Shown here: positions 50,999 to 61,127 of the stretch, piece by piece | How the letters are laid out: each line of letters opens with the position of its first letter | How positions within the stretch are numbered: position 1 is the first letter of the stretch | Assembly: GCF_011516635.5 (NCBI RefSeq) | Contig: NZ_CP096255.1 | Location: forward strand, 5,268,501 to 5,332,500 | From: Bradyrhizobium barranii subsp. apii | GTDB taxonomy: Bacteria; Pseudomonadota; Alphaproteobacteria; Rhizobiales; Xanthobacteraceae | Reading direction: 5' to 3' | Length of the DNA: 64,000 bases | Position numbers and translations under genes: made by a program | The notes under the pieces: generated by a model | Seen by the model: the letters and a program-made list of their open reading frames with translations, nothing else | Told to the model about the DNA's origin: nothing | The model's database searches: none

Positions 50999-53386
50999 TC
51001 AGATGCCTGTTGAGGCTTCGATCTTCGTTGAATCATTGGTCATTTCAGCCGGCTCTTTGGTTTCGGCGGCCGGCGGTTTTGTTTCGGGCGGCTTGGCGAT
51101 GTCCGTGACCGCGTTTGCGGCCAACGATGCCTGCACGGCCCCCTCGCTCTTCGCGGGGGCACCGGAGATCGCAAAACGCATCCGCATCCACGCGCCGCGC
51201 TGGCCCTCGCGGAAATCGGAAGCGTCCTTCAGCTCGATACGCCCGCCATGGTCTTCGAGCACGCGGCCGACGATCGCCAGGCCAAGGCCGGTGCCCTTGG
51301 CCCGCGTCGTCACATAAGGCTCGAGGAGGCGCGAGCGCGCGACCTTGGGCAGGCCGATGCCGTTGTCGATGACGTCGATCAGCACGTCCTCGCCCTCGCG
51401 CGAGACCACGACGTCGATGCGGCCCTTGCCGTAATCCTTGCCGAGCTCCTCCGGCGGCACCTGCTCGACCGCCTCGGTGGCGTTCTTGACGATGTTGGTG
51501 ACCGCCTGCGAGATCAGCCGCCGGTCGAACTGCGCGCGCAGCGGATCTTCCTTGAATTCGGCCTCGATATCGATCTCGGGATGGGCGACCTTCATCAGGA
51601 ACACCGCCTGCCGCACGGTGTCGGCGACGTCCTCGCCCTCCATCACCGGCTTCGGCATCCGTGCGAAACGCGAGAACTCGTCGACCATGCGGCGGATATC
51701 GTCGACCTGGCGCACGATGGTATCGGTGCACTGCTCGAAGATCTGCTTGTCCTTGGTCTCGGTGATGTCCTTGCCGAACTTGCGGCGGATGCGCTCGGCC
51801 GAGAGCTGGATCGGCGTCAGCGGATTCTTGATCTCATGCGCGATGCGGCGCGCGACGTCGCCCCAGGCCGAGGTGCGCTGCGCCGAGACCAGCTCGGTGA
51901 TGTCGTCGAGCGTGATGATGTAGCTGTCGTGCGGCTGGCTGGTCTTCTCGGCGCTGACGCGGACCGACAGGTTGCGCTCGGTGCCGTCGCGCGTGATCGT
52001 GATCTGGCCCTGCACCAGGCGCTGGGTCCCTTCCCGCGCCGTCTTCATCATCTCCTCGAGCTCGGGCAGCACGTCGGAGAGCGGATGGCCGAGCGTCTCC
52101 GCTTCGGAGTGCCCGATCAGCTTCTCGGCAGAGCGGTTGAGGATGCCGACGCTGCCCGAATTGTCGACGCCGATGATGCCGGCGCTCGCCGAAGACAGCA
52201 CGGCCTCGATGAAGCGGCGGCGGCTGTCGATGAGATCGCTGGCGTTGACGAGTTCGTCACGCTGGCTGCGCAATTCCTGTGTCATCTTGTTGAAGGTCTC
52301 ACCCAGCTGGGCGAGGTCACCTTCCGACTGATGCACGGGCACCTTCACATGGAGGTCGCCGGTCGAGACCGTGTGGGCGGCGTTCATCAGCCGCCGGATC
52401 GGGGCCACCAGCGAGTTGGCGAAGTTGAGGCCGATCAGCACCGAGGCCATCAGGATGGTCAGCGCGATCACCGCGAACATCAGCGCGAAGGCGACCTGGA
52501 TGCCGAGCCGGCGCGACTCGATCTGAGCGTATTCGGCGACGCTGACCTCGGTCTGCTTGAGCTGGTTGACGACGTTCGGATCGAGCGGTCGCGCGACATA
52601 AAGGAAGGTGTCGCTGAAGGCGCGCAGGCGGATCACCGCGGCGACGAAGCTCGCATCCGGGAGCACCGCGATCTCGGGCTCGGATTCGTTGACGTTGCTG
52701 AGGAAGTCCGGCGCCGGCGGCGAATAGGCTAGCCGCATGCCGGTGTCCGCCGATTCCAGGATATTGGTGTTCTTGTCGATGATCATCGCGCCCGGCAGGT
52801 TGCGGGAGCCGGCGCTGGCGGTCAGCAGCTCGCGGAACGAGCGGCGGTCCTGGTCGTAGAGCGGCCGGGCGTGCGCGATGTCATTGGCCATGCCGAGAAT
52901 GTCGCCGCGGATCAGCTGCGCGTGGTCTTGCATGTAGGCCCGCGCGATCGTCAGCGAATTCTGGATCACCTCCTTGGTCGGGCCGGAGAACAGCCGGTCG
53001 AGGCCGCGCTCGATGGTGACGTTGGCGACGACGGCGACCAGCACCGCCGGCAGCACCGCGACGATCGAGAACAGGCTGACGATCTGGACATGGAGGCGTG
53101 CCGCCGCCCGGCCCCGCCGACGCGCCAGGATCAGCTGCCAGAGCTCGCGGACGATGATGCCGACCAGCAGCAGGATCGTGGCCGCATTGATCAGATAGAA
53201 CGAGCGGACCACCTCCGGCGTCGGCTCGATCCGCGTGAGACCGGTCAGGACCAGGAAGGTCAGGAGGGCCGACAGCAACGCCATCGCCACGGCAAGGGGT
53301 GCCAGCCAGCGTCGCACCGACCAACGCCGGGGCTCTTCCGCTGGGGCCGTGTCGAAGTGTGCGGCCGAGGTGTCTGCGCTGGTCAT
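50999..53386 (-). CDS. ntrY: NtrY, membrane sensor histidine kinase
   Basis: About 795 residues from ATG 53386; an upstream in-frame start at 53524 adds unlikely sequence. Two N-terminal helices lie at LAPLAVAMALLSALLTFLVL and after it, then a third (LHVQIVSLFSIVAVLPAVLV). A periplasmic sensor segment of about 150 residues, a further helix, HAMP (SLVAPIRRLMNAAHTVSTGD), PAS and kinase domains follow. The H-box is RRIAHEIKNPLTPIQLSAER, the N-box VTNIVKNATEAVEQ, and the G-box RAKGTGLGLAIVGRVLEDHG. It phosphorylates NtrX. The C-terminal ~40 residues are Lys/Glu/Pro-rich and variable. Confidence 0.95.
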   Translation of the reverse strand: MTSADTSAAHFDTAPAEEPRRWSVRRWLAPLAVAMALLSALLTFLVLTGLTRIEPTPEVVRSFYLINAATILLLVGIIVRELWQLILARRRGRAAARLHVQIVSLFSIVAVLPAVLVAVVANVTIERGLDRLFSGPTKEVIQNSLTIARAYMQDHAQLIRGDILGMANDIAHARPLYDQDRRSFRELLTASAGSRNLPGAMIIDKNTNILESADTGMRLAYSPPAPDFLSNVNESEPEIAVLPDASFVAAVIRLRAFSDTFLYVARPLDPNVVNQLKQTEVSVAEYAQIESRRLGIQVAFALMFAVIALTILMASVLIGLNFANSLVAPIRRLMNAAHTVSTGDLHVKVPVHQSEGDLAQLGETFNKMTQELRSQRDELVNASDLIDSRRRFIEAVLSSASAGIIGVDNSGSVGILNRSAEKLIGHSEAETLGHPLSDVLPELEEMMKTAREGTQRLVQGQITITRDGTERNLSVRVSAEKTSQPHDSYIITLDDITELVSAQRTSAWGDVARRIAHEIKNPLTPIQLSAERIRRKFGKDITETKDKQIFEQCTDTIVRQVDDIRRMVDEFSRFARMPKPVMEGEDVADTVRQAVFLMKVAHPEIDIEAEFKEDPLRAQFDRRLISQAVTNIVKNATEAVEQVPPEELGKDYGKGRIDVVVSREGEDVLIDVIDNGIGLPKVARSRLLEPYVTTRAKGTGLGLAIVGRVLEDHGGRIELKDASDFREGQRGAWMRMRFAISGAPAKSEGAVQASLAANAVTDIAKPPETKPPAAETKEPAEMTNDSTKIEASTGI

Positions 53387-53569
53387 TCCGGCAATGGTGC
53401 TGAAAACGGGGTCCGCGGCGGGCGGATACTGATGTATTCGTACCACATTGTTGCCGAATTGCGACAATTCCGCGGCGCCCTCGCCGCGACGGACCGGCGC
53501 ATCCACAGGCCGCTGTTCTGGCAAACCTCGCTTGCGGGAACGGATTCCCGCCCCTACGGCTTGACCGCC

Positions 53570-53716
53570 ATGGACAGGTTCTTTCTCGCGATGATGGTGT
53601 CGGCCGTGCTGCTGCTGATCGTAGCCGCCGACCTCCTGGTCAATGGTCTCGGGGTGCAGCAGCCGCTGGCGAACGTCGCCAGCGCCCAGTCGGTCTCGGC
53701 GCGGCTGATCAGATGA
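53570..53716 (+). CDS. Small predicted membrane protein, 48 residues
   Basis: The frame encodes MDRFFLAMMVSAVLLLIVAA, then DLLVNGLGVQQPLANVASAQ and a short basic end. It has one transmembrane helix (about residues 5-23) and a polar tail. It starts at ATG 53570 between divergent ntrY and ntrC transcripts, and hairpins follow it. I do not recognise a family. The absence of a good ribosome-binding site and its small size leave it uncertain. Confidence 0.4.
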   Translation: MDRFFLAMMVSAVLLLIVAADLLVNGLGVQQPLANVASAQSVSARLIR

Positions 53717-53753
53717 GCGCGACGCAGCGCTCGGCGGTTGAATAACAATTCAT

Positions 53754-53865
53754 ACGTTCCAGCGGAACGTTTCGGCCTGATTCGGACTTTTGCTCACCGC
53801 GTTAGCCACAACGGCCAGCGCGATCCGGAAGGCTCAGCTCCGCTTTGGTAGGGGGGAGCTGAGCC
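53754..53865. terminator. Two hairpins between the small ORF and ntrC (likely transcript ends)
   Basis: 53754-53770 is a perfect 7-bp stem, ACGTTCC-AGC-GGAACGT. 53831-53865 has an 11-bp perfect stem, GGCTCAGCTCC and GGAGCTGAGCC, around a 13-base loop, just 18 bases after the ntrC stop (ntrC runs leftward). The second is the probable end of ntrC transcription. Neither is followed by a clear U-run, so function is inferred from stem strength and place. Confidence 0.5.
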
Positions 53866-53882
53866 ACCGTCCGTTCGGAAAA

Positions 53883-55325
<1,443 letters not shown>

Positions 55326-55334
55326 CGTTAATCC

Positions 55335-56510
55335 TCATTTCGCCCCCTGTGACGCAGACGACGACTTCCCGGCAGAGCCGTCGCGGCTGCTTTGATCGGC
55401 ATGTTTGACCGATGTGGAATACATCGGCATCAGCACGCGGAAGGTGGTCTTGCGCGGCTGAGTCTCGCATTCGATGATGCCCCCGTGATCTCCGATGATC
55501 TTTGCGACCAGCGCCAGGCCAAGACCCGAGCCGGTCTGCTTGGTGGTCACGAAGGGATCGAACAGGTTGGGCAGAAGATCGTCCGGCACGCCTGGTCCGT
55601 TGTCCTTCACGCAGAACTCGAGCGGCAGGGATACACGGGATTTTTGACCGGGGACTGACAGGCGCACGCCGGGACGGAACGCGGTGGTGAGCTGGATCTC
55701 GGCGTCGGGGACGTCGATCAGCGCTTCGGCGGCGTTCTTCACGAGGTTGAGGAACACCTGGACGAGCTGATCCTGGTTCGCCAGGACCGGCGGCAGCGAG
55801 GGATCATAATCCTCGATGAAGCGGATGTTGCGGGCAAAGCCCGACTGCGCCAGTCGCTTCACGTGATCGAGCACGGAATGGATGTTGACGGGACCGCGCA
55901 CCACGGGGCGCTCGTCGCCGAACACCTCCATGCGGTCGACCAGCGTCACGATGCGGTCGGCCTCGTCGCAGATCAGCCGCGTCAGCATGCGGTCCTCGGA
56001 CGAGGCCTGCTGCTCCAGCAGCTGCGCGGCGCCGCGGATGCCGGAGAGCGGATTCTTGATCTCATGCGCCAGCATGGCGGCCAGCGCGATCACCGAGCGC
56101 GCGGCGCTGCGATGGGTGAGCTGGCGGTCCATCTTGTCGGCGATGGAGCGCTCCTGGAGCATCACCACGATATGGCCGGGCCGTTCCGTCAGCGGGGCGA
56201 CATGCAGATCCACCTGGCGGTCGCCGCCCATGCGCGGCGTGCCCAGATCGACCTTGTATTCGTTGACCGGCGAGTTCGACGAACGAACCTGGTCGATCAG
56301 CGCTAGCAAGGGGCTCCCGAACGGCACCAGCTCTTTCAGCGACTGCCGTTTCAGGAACTGCGTCGAGATGTCGAAGAAGGCTTCGGTCGCGATGTTGGCG
56401 GCGACGATCTTGCCGTCCGGCCCGATCATGAGCACGGGATTGGGCAGCGCATCCAGGATCGCGTCGCTCTCGGACGGAAGCGGCCGGCGATGGTCAGCAA
56501 CTGAGCTCAT
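55335..56510 (-). CDS. ntrB: Nitrogen regulation sensor kinase/phosphatase NtrB
   Basis: A 391-residue soluble histidine kinase that, under PII control, phosphorylates or dephosphorylates NtrC. A PAS domain (ILDALPNPVLMIGPDGKIVA) is followed by the H-box AMLAHEIKNPLSGIRGAAQL, N-box LNLVKNAAEALID, and ATP-binding VKDNGPGVPDDLLPNLFDPF and GSGLGLALVAKI. The start at ATG 56510 overlaps the dusB stop (ATGA). An in-frame start at 56525 is less likely. There is no transmembrane segment, as expected for NtrB. Confidence 0.97.
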   Translation of the reverse strand: MSSVADHRRPLPSESDAILDALPNPVLMIGPDGKIVAANIATEAFFDISTQFLKRQSLKELVPFGSPLLALIDQVRSSNSPVNEYKVDLGTPRMGGDRQVDLHVAPLTERPGHIVVMLQERSIADKMDRQLTHRSAARSVIALAAMLAHEIKNPLSGIRGAAQLLEQQASSEDRMLTRLICDEADRIVTLVDRMEVFGDERPVVRGPVNIHSVLDHVKRLAQSGFARNIRFIEDYDPSLPPVLANQDQLVQVFLNLVKNAAEALIDVPDAEIQLTTAFRPGVRLSVPGQKSRVSLPLEFCVKDNGPGVPDDLLPNLFDPFVTTKQTGSGLGLALVAKIIGDHGGIIECETQPRKTTFRVLMPMYSTSVKHADQSSRDGSAGKSSSASQGAK

Positions 56511-57583
56511 GCAGCAGCGCTCCATGCGAAATCGTCGAAGGCATCTTGCAGCGACTGGTGGACGAGGCGCGGATCCTCGGAGGTGAGGATCTTCTGGCGC
56601 CAGGCTTTCAGCTTCTCGGCCGGCGCACGGCTCACATCGGCCGCGACGTCGAGCGCCCAGCCGAGATGTTTTCGCGCGTGCCGGAGGCCGATCCGCAGGC
56701 CGTAGAGCGCGCAGACGCCCTCATAGAGCGTGCGGACATAATGCAGCTGGGTCTCGAGCGACGGCGCGGCTTCGACCGCCCCGCCCTTCAGGCGGCGGCC
56801 GACCTCGCCGGGCAACCAGGGCTGCCCCTGCGCGCCGCGGCCGATCATCACGGCATCGGCGCCGGAGGCCTCCAACGCCGCGAGCGCCTTCTCGTAAGTG
56901 GTGATGTCGCCATTGACGACAAGCGGAATGGAGATCGCTTCGCGCACCGCGCGGATCGCATCCCAATCGGCCTCGCCCTTGTAGAACTGGCAGCGGGTGC
57001 GGCCGTGCACGGTGACGAGCTCAATGCCGGCGGCTTCCGCACGCCGCGCCAATTCCGGCGCGTTGCGGGTGTGATCGTCCCAGCCGAGCCGCATCTTCAG
57101 CGTCACCGGCACCTTCACCGCCGCGATCGTCGCATCGATCAGGCTGACGGCATGGTCGAGATCGCGCATCAGGGCGGAGCCGGACTGGCCGCCGGTGACA
57201 TGCCGGGCCGGACAGCCCATGTTGATGTCGATGATGTCGGCGCCTCCGGCTTCGGCGATCCGGGCCCCTTCGGCCATCCAGTGCGCCTCGCAGCCGGCGA
57301 GCTGGACTACATGAGGCCCGATCCCGGTCGCTTCGCAGCGCAACCGTGACATCTTGTGGCCATTCGCGAGCTCATCGCTGGCGGTCATTTCGGACACGAC
57401 CAGACCGGCCCCGAGCTCGGCGGCGAGCCGGCGGACGGGCGAGTCGGTGACCCCCGACATCGGCGCCAGGAAGACCGGGGTGGCGACCTCGATATCGCCA
57501 ATTTTCAACGGCTTAGAGCCTGATACTGCCGAGCCGGTCACAGGGGTCTCGTTGCGTAGGCAGGGCCTCATCGCGCCTGCCAT
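56507..57583 (-). CDS. dusB: tRNA-dihydrouridine synthase B (NifR3)
   Basis: A 358-residue FMN enzyme that reduces uridine to dihydrouridine in tRNA. Family features are PVFLAPMSGVTDSPVRRLAA, the active-site Cys in INMGCPARHVTGGQSGSALM, VHGRTRCQFYKGEADW, and VNGDITTYEKALAALEASGA with the GRGAQGQPWL phosphate-binding loop. In alphaproteobacteria this gene, once named nifR3, opens the operon with ntrB-ntrC; here its stop overlaps the ntrB start. The N-terminal 20 residues vary, so ATG 57571 is an alternative start. Confidence 0.95.
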   Translation of the reverse strand: MAGAMRPCLRNETPVTGSAVSGSKPLKIGDIEVATPVFLAPMSGVTDSPVRRLAAELGAGLVVSEMTASDELANGHKMSRLRCEATGIGPHVVQLAGCEAHWMAEGARIAEAGGADIIDINMGCPARHVTGGQSGSALMRDLDHAVSLIDATIAAVKVPVTLKMRLGWDDHTRNAPELARRAEAAGIELVTVHGRTRCQFYKGEADWDAIRAVREAISIPLVVNGDITTYEKALAALEASGADAVMIGRGAQGQPWLPGEVGRRLKGGAVEAAPSLETQLHYVRTLYEGVCALYGLRIGLRHARKHLGWALDVAADVSRAPAEKLKAWRQKILTSEDPRLVHQSLQDAFDDFAWSAAA

Positions 57584-57790
57584 GACCTATCTTGCGCACA
57601 ATTCTTGTGCAGTCAAGCGTCATGCCTACAGTTTAGACAGTTCTGCAAATCTTTCAAGTGCAGTGCAGCAAAATGCTGTTTCCCACAATCCGGGGAAACC
57701 CCTTTTTTTGCGGGCCTGCCGTGCTAGAGGCATGCGGCAATCACCCCACTCCCCCGACTCTCTTCATCACCAACTGAGTATTTGAGTCCT

Positions 57791-58972
57791 ATGGCGAAAT
57801 CACAGCGCACCGCAGTCGTCCTCGTCGCGGCCGGACGCGGCCTGCGGGCTGGCGCCGGTGGTCCCAAGCAATATCGCGAGATCGGCGGCGTCCCCGTGAT
57901 CTACCGCGCCATGGAAGCCTTCAGCCGCCACCCCGACGTGTTCGCCGTGCAGCCGGTAGTGAACCCCGACGACAGCGCCATGTTCACGGCAGCGGTCGCA
58001 GGTCTCAGCCACGAGCCGCCGACCAATGGCGGCGCGACGCGGCAGGCCTCCGTGCTCGCAGGGCTCGAAGCACTCGCCAAGCATAAGCCCGATATCGTGC
58101 TCATCCACGACGCCGCGCGCCCCTTCGTCTCGGCAGGCGTGATCTCGCGCGCGATCGAGGCGGCCAGCCGCACCGGCGCTGCGCTCCCCGTCGTCCCTGT
58201 CACCGACACGATCAAGGTCACCGGCGAGAGCGGCAATGTCGAGGACACGCCGGACCGCGCAGCCTTGCGAATCGCGCAGACGCCGCAATCCTTTCGTTTC
58301 GACGTCATCCTCGAGGCGCATCGTCGCGCGGCAAAGGATGGGCGCAGCGATTTCACCGACGATGCCGCGATTGCCGAATGGGCGGGATTGACGGTCGCAA
58401 CCTTTGAAGGCGATGTTGCCAATATGAAGCTCACCACTCCCGAGGATTTCGTGCGCGAGGAAGCGCGCCTGGCCAGCCTGCTCGGCGACATCAGGACCGG
58501 CACCGGCTATGACGTGCACGCCTTCGGCGAAGGCGACCACGTGATGATCTGTGGCGTACGGGTGCCGCACACCAAAGGCTTCCTCGCCCACTCCGACGGC
58601 GATGTCGGCCTGCATGCGCTGGTCGACGCCATCCTCGGCGCACTCGCCGACGGCGATATCGGCTCGCACTTTCCGCCGAGCGATGCGAAATGGAAGGGGG
58701 CTTCCTCCGACCAGTTCCTGAAATACGCCATCGAGCGCGTTGCGCAGCGCGGCGGCCGCGTCGCCAACCTCGAGGTGACGATGATCTGCGAGCGGCCGAA
58801 GATCGGCCCCTTGCGCGACACCATGCGCGCCCGCATCGCCGAGATCTCCGGGGTCGATATCTCGCGCGTCGCGGTGAAGGCGACCACCAGCGAGCGGCTC
58901 GGCTTCACCGGCCGCGAGGAAGGCATCGCGGCCACCGCGAGCGCCACCATCCGTCTGCCCTGGAGCGTCTAG
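57791..58972 (+). CDS. ispDF: Bifunctional IspD/IspF (MEP pathway of isoprenoid synthesis)
   Basis: A 393-residue fused enzyme. The N-terminal half is the cytidylyltransferase IspD (VLVAAGRGLRAGAGGPKQYR, then IHDAARPFVSAGVISRAIEA). The C-terminal half from about residue 235 is the cyclodiphosphate synthase IspF (GTGYDVHAFGEGDHVMICGV, with metal ligands in HSDGDVGLHALVDAILGALA). Together they carry two non-consecutive steps towards IPP and DMAPP. The fusion is normal in many alphaproteobacteria. ATG 57791 is preferred over the in-frame TTG at 57782. It is divergent from dusB over 207 bp. Confidence 0.96.
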   Translation: MAKSQRTAVVLVAAGRGLRAGAGGPKQYREIGGVPVIYRAMEAFSRHPDVFAVQPVVNPDDSAMFTAAVAGLSHEPPTNGGATRQASVLAGLEALAKHKPDIVLIHDAARPFVSAGVISRAIEAASRTGAALPVVPVTDTIKVTGESGNVEDTPDRAALRIAQTPQSFRFDVILEAHRRAAKDGRSDFTDDAAIAEWAGLTVATFEGDVANMKLTTPEDFVREEARLASLLGDIRTGTGYDVHAFGEGDHVMICGVRVPHTKGFLAHSDGDVGLHALVDAILGALADGDIGSHFPPSDAKWKGASSDQFLKYAIERVAQRGGRVANLEVTMICERPKIGPLRDTMRARIAEISGVDISRVAVKATTSERLGFTGREEGIAATASATIRLPWSV

Positions 58973-58975
58973 GTC

Positions 58976-59587
58976 ATGGGCGGCAGCGACGCACGCGCCC
59001 TCTCCCGCTCGCTGCTCGATCTGTGCCGGATGCGCAAGCTGACGATTGCCACCGCCGAGTCCTGCACCGGCGGTCTGGTTGCCGGCGCGCTGACCGACAT
59101 TCCCGGCTCCTCCGACGTGATCGACCGCGGCTTCGTCACTTATTCCAATGACGCCAAGCGCGCGATGCTAGGGGTCGAGGCGAGCACGCTCGCGAATTTC
59201 GGCGCCGTCAGCAAGGAGACCGCAACCGCGATGGCGGTCGGCGCGCTGGAGCGTGCCGGCGTCGATCTCGCCGTTGCCATTACCGGTATCGCCGGCCCCG
59301 GCGGCGCCACGCCCGGCAAGCCGGTCGGTCTCGTGCATTTCGCGGTTGCCGCGCGCGACGGCCGCATCGTCCATCGCGAGCATCGCTTTGGCGCGATCGG
59401 CCGGACCGCCGTGCGCCAGCGCTCGGTGGTCGAGGCATTGCGCATGCTGATGGATCTCGCCCGCGGCCCGAAGGCCCAGCCCAAGCCCCGGCGCGCCGCC
59501 GCGGCAACCCGCCTGCGTCCCCGCGTGACCCGCTCGCCGCGCCGGCATGCGGTGAAGCGCAGGACGCCGCGGTCACCGCGCGGCTGA
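58976..59587 (+). CDS. CinA-family nicotinamide-nucleotide amidohydrolase
   Basis: 203 residues. The first ~165 match the CinA C-terminal (PncC) domain: TIATAESCTGGLVAGALTDI, the GSSDVIDRGFVTYSNDAKRA segment, and AVAITGIAGPGGATPGKPVG. It deamidates NMN to NaMN in pyridine-nucleotide salvage. The last ~38 residues are strongly basic (RRAAAATRLRPRVTRSPRRH) and not part of the enzyme fold. It starts 4 bases after ispDF, so the two are cotranscribed. Confidence 0.92.
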   Translation: MGGSDARALSRSLLDLCRMRKLTIATAESCTGGLVAGALTDIPGSSDVIDRGFVTYSNDAKRAMLGVEASTLANFGAVSKETATAMAVGALERAGVDLAVAITGIAGPGGATPGKPVGLVHFAVAARDGRIVHREHRFGAIGRTAVRQRSVVEALRMLMDLARGPKAQPKPRRAAAATRLRPRVTRSPRRHAVKRRTPRSPRG

Positions 59588-59589
59588 GC

Positions 59590-59765
59590 CACTTCATGCC
59601 GCCGCCAGCAGCGCGCTCGCGCTGTGATTGATGATCGCCACGCCCCACACCGACCTCGACGTCGGCGCCGATGTGGAAGGGCCGGAACAGCAGCAGCATC
59701 ACGCCGGCAGCGAGATTGGACAGCGTGCCCTGTAACGCCAGACCGATCGCGAGCGATATCGCGCC
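59590..59765 (-). pseudogene. Remnant of an MscS-family mechanosensitive channel
   Basis: On the minus strand the sequence reads GAISLAIGLALQGTLSNLAA, then GVMLLLFRPFHIGADVEVGV. This matches the pore-lining helix and start of the beta domain of MscS channels (the usual form is LQGTLSNLAAGVMLLLFRPF). After VEVG the similarity breaks off into GRGDHQSQRERAAGG, and upstream it stops at 59765. Only about 45 of the ~280 residues of the channel are left, without start or end, so it is a relic. It sits between the CinA gene and a small HTH-like gene. Confidence 0.75.
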
Positions 59766-59945
59766 CTATTGTTCCTGGCGCTTCGTCCGACAAATGACAG
59801 GGAGCTTCTGCTCAATCGCCTTCGCCAGCACCGTGCCGCGGGTCCGGCCGAGCTCTTTCGCTATCAGCGCAATCGGCTTGGTGCCTGCCAGGACCTTCAG
59901 CCTGCCAAGGTCTTCTTCGCTCCATGCCTGCTTCCAGCGTCCCAT
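59766..59945 (-). CDS. Small protein of 59 residues, HTH-like (SANT/GcrA-type look)
   Basis: Starts at ATG 59945 with GGGGAG just before it and reads MGRWKQAWSEEDLGRLKVLA, then GTKPIALIAKELGRTRGTVL, ending AKAIEQKLPVICRTKRQEQ. The pattern of a Trp-rich start, SEEDLxxLKxLA, IAxxLGRTxG and a basic end resembles a single helix-turn-helix of the small GcrA/Myb-like proteins common in Bradyrhizobium. It would bind DNA. Family identity is by eye only. Its stop is adjacent to the MscS remnant. Confidence 0.55.
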   Translation of the reverse strand: MGRWKQAWSEEDLGRLKVLAGTKPIALIAKELGRTRGTVLAKAIEQKLPVICRTKRQEQ

Positions 59946-60411
59946 CTCCCCGATCCCGCGATAAGGCGCCCGCGCCCGACTCGGATTGTAGTCGAACCTT
60001 TCGCGAAGGGCAGAGCTCGCGGTGCGCCGTTTCCGGCAAGGGGTGTTGCGTCAGCGCGGTGCGTTTTGGCACAAACTGCACTTGTCGCCCGACGGGAAGA
60101 TGCACTCTGATGATGGGTCGTCTGCCCGGCCCAAGCGGCAGAACATCCGCGCGCGCGCGAACGGATTCCACATTGCCGCGCTTCCCGCTTGTGAAGCAAA
60201 GCTCGGGCGGAATACGCCGCGAGATCGCGGCGTTACGCCAGTTTTCAAAAAGCACGCAATTCTTGTCGAATTCGATCAGGATCGCAAATGTGCAACCGCG
60301 ACCAAGCGTCATCGCCATGTCCGATCTTGCGCGCGACTGTATTGGCGCAATAATGCGGCTCTACGCTGTGGCCAGGAATCAACCCGGTCCTGCTTTCTGG
60401 AGGGCGACGGC
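59946..60411. other. Intergenic region before the cytochrome oxidase operon
   Basis: 466 bp. Long open frames exist on both strands but none has a start signal or recognisable family, and their residues look like GC-rich shadow sequence. It should hold the promoter of the cytochrome operon (first gene at 60412) and that of the small HTH-like gene (59945, leftward). No FNR- or RegR-type site was recognised with confidence. Confidence 0.4.
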
Positions 60412-61119
60412 GTGTTCGCTCGCGACACTGCACTGGCAATCGCTATTGCTACCTTGGCCGCTATTGATGGTACTGCAGCACAAACGGCCAACCAGCCGCC
60501 GGATACCATGGCGGCGCGGGTGGAGGCGTGCACGCCCTGTCACGGCAACAAGGGCGAAGGCACCAGCGACGTCTATTTCCCGCGGCTTGCCGGCAAGCCG
60601 GCCGGCTATCTCTACAACCAGCTCCTCGCCTTCCGCAGCGGCCGGCGCAAATACCCGCCGATGAACTATCTGCTGGAGTTTCTGCCTGATCCGTATCTGG
60701 AGGCGATGGCCGAATATTTCGCCAGCGAGCATCCGCCGCTGCCGCAGCCCGCGCCGAGCGAAGTCAGCAAGGAAGTGCTGGCGCAGGGCGAGCTGCTCGC
60801 GACCAGCGGCGATGCCGGTCGTAACATACCGGCGTGCGTGAGCTGTCACGGCCCGGGCCTCACCGGCATGCAGCCCGGCATCCCCGGTCTGCTGGGCTTG
60901 CGCGCCGCTTACGTCAGTGCGCAGCTCGGCGCCTGGCGCTACGGCACGCGAACGGCAAAATCGCCGGACTGCATGCAGCTCGTCGCCGGCCATCTGACGG
61001 AAGCAGATGTTACCGCCGTTGCGGCCTGGCTCGCGACGCGACCCGCGCCCACCAACCCGGCCCCCGTCCCGAAAGGCACCTACGCGCTGCCGTTCGGCTG
61101 CGGCAGCCAGCCCAACTGA
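60412..61119 (+). CDS. Dihaem c-type cytochrome (c4-like)
   Basis: 235 residues from GTG 60412, chosen because GGAGGG precedes it by about eight bases and it gives a signal peptide (FARDTALAIAIATLAAIDGTA). Two haem-binding motifs CxxCH are present: CTPCHG and CVSCHG. Distal Met ligand candidates lie in YPPMNYLLEF and in TGMQPGIPGL. The fold is that of two tandem mono-haem domains, as in cytochrome c4, which feeds electrons to terminal oxidases. It is first in the row leading to oxidase subunits II and I. ATG starts further upstream in the frame give unrelated sequence. Confidence 0.88.
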   Translation: MFARDTALAIAIATLAAIDGTAAQTANQPPDTMAARVEACTPCHGNKGEGTSDVYFPRLAGKPAGYLYNQLLAFRSGRRKYPPMNYLLEFLPDPYLEAMAEYFASEHPPLPQPAPSEVSKEVLAQGELLATSGDAGRNIPACVSCHGPGLTGMQPGIPGLLGLRAAYVSAQLGAWRYGTRTAKSPDCMQLVAGHLTEADVTAVAAWLATRPAPTNPAPVPKGTYALPFGCGSQPN

Positions 61120-61127
61120 CGAGGCGC

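Noticed and set aside
59946..60411. N-terminal extension of the dihaem cytochrome from 60022
   Set aside because: The added ~130 residues have no family, and the signal peptide lies right after GTG 60412, which has a good ribosome-binding site.
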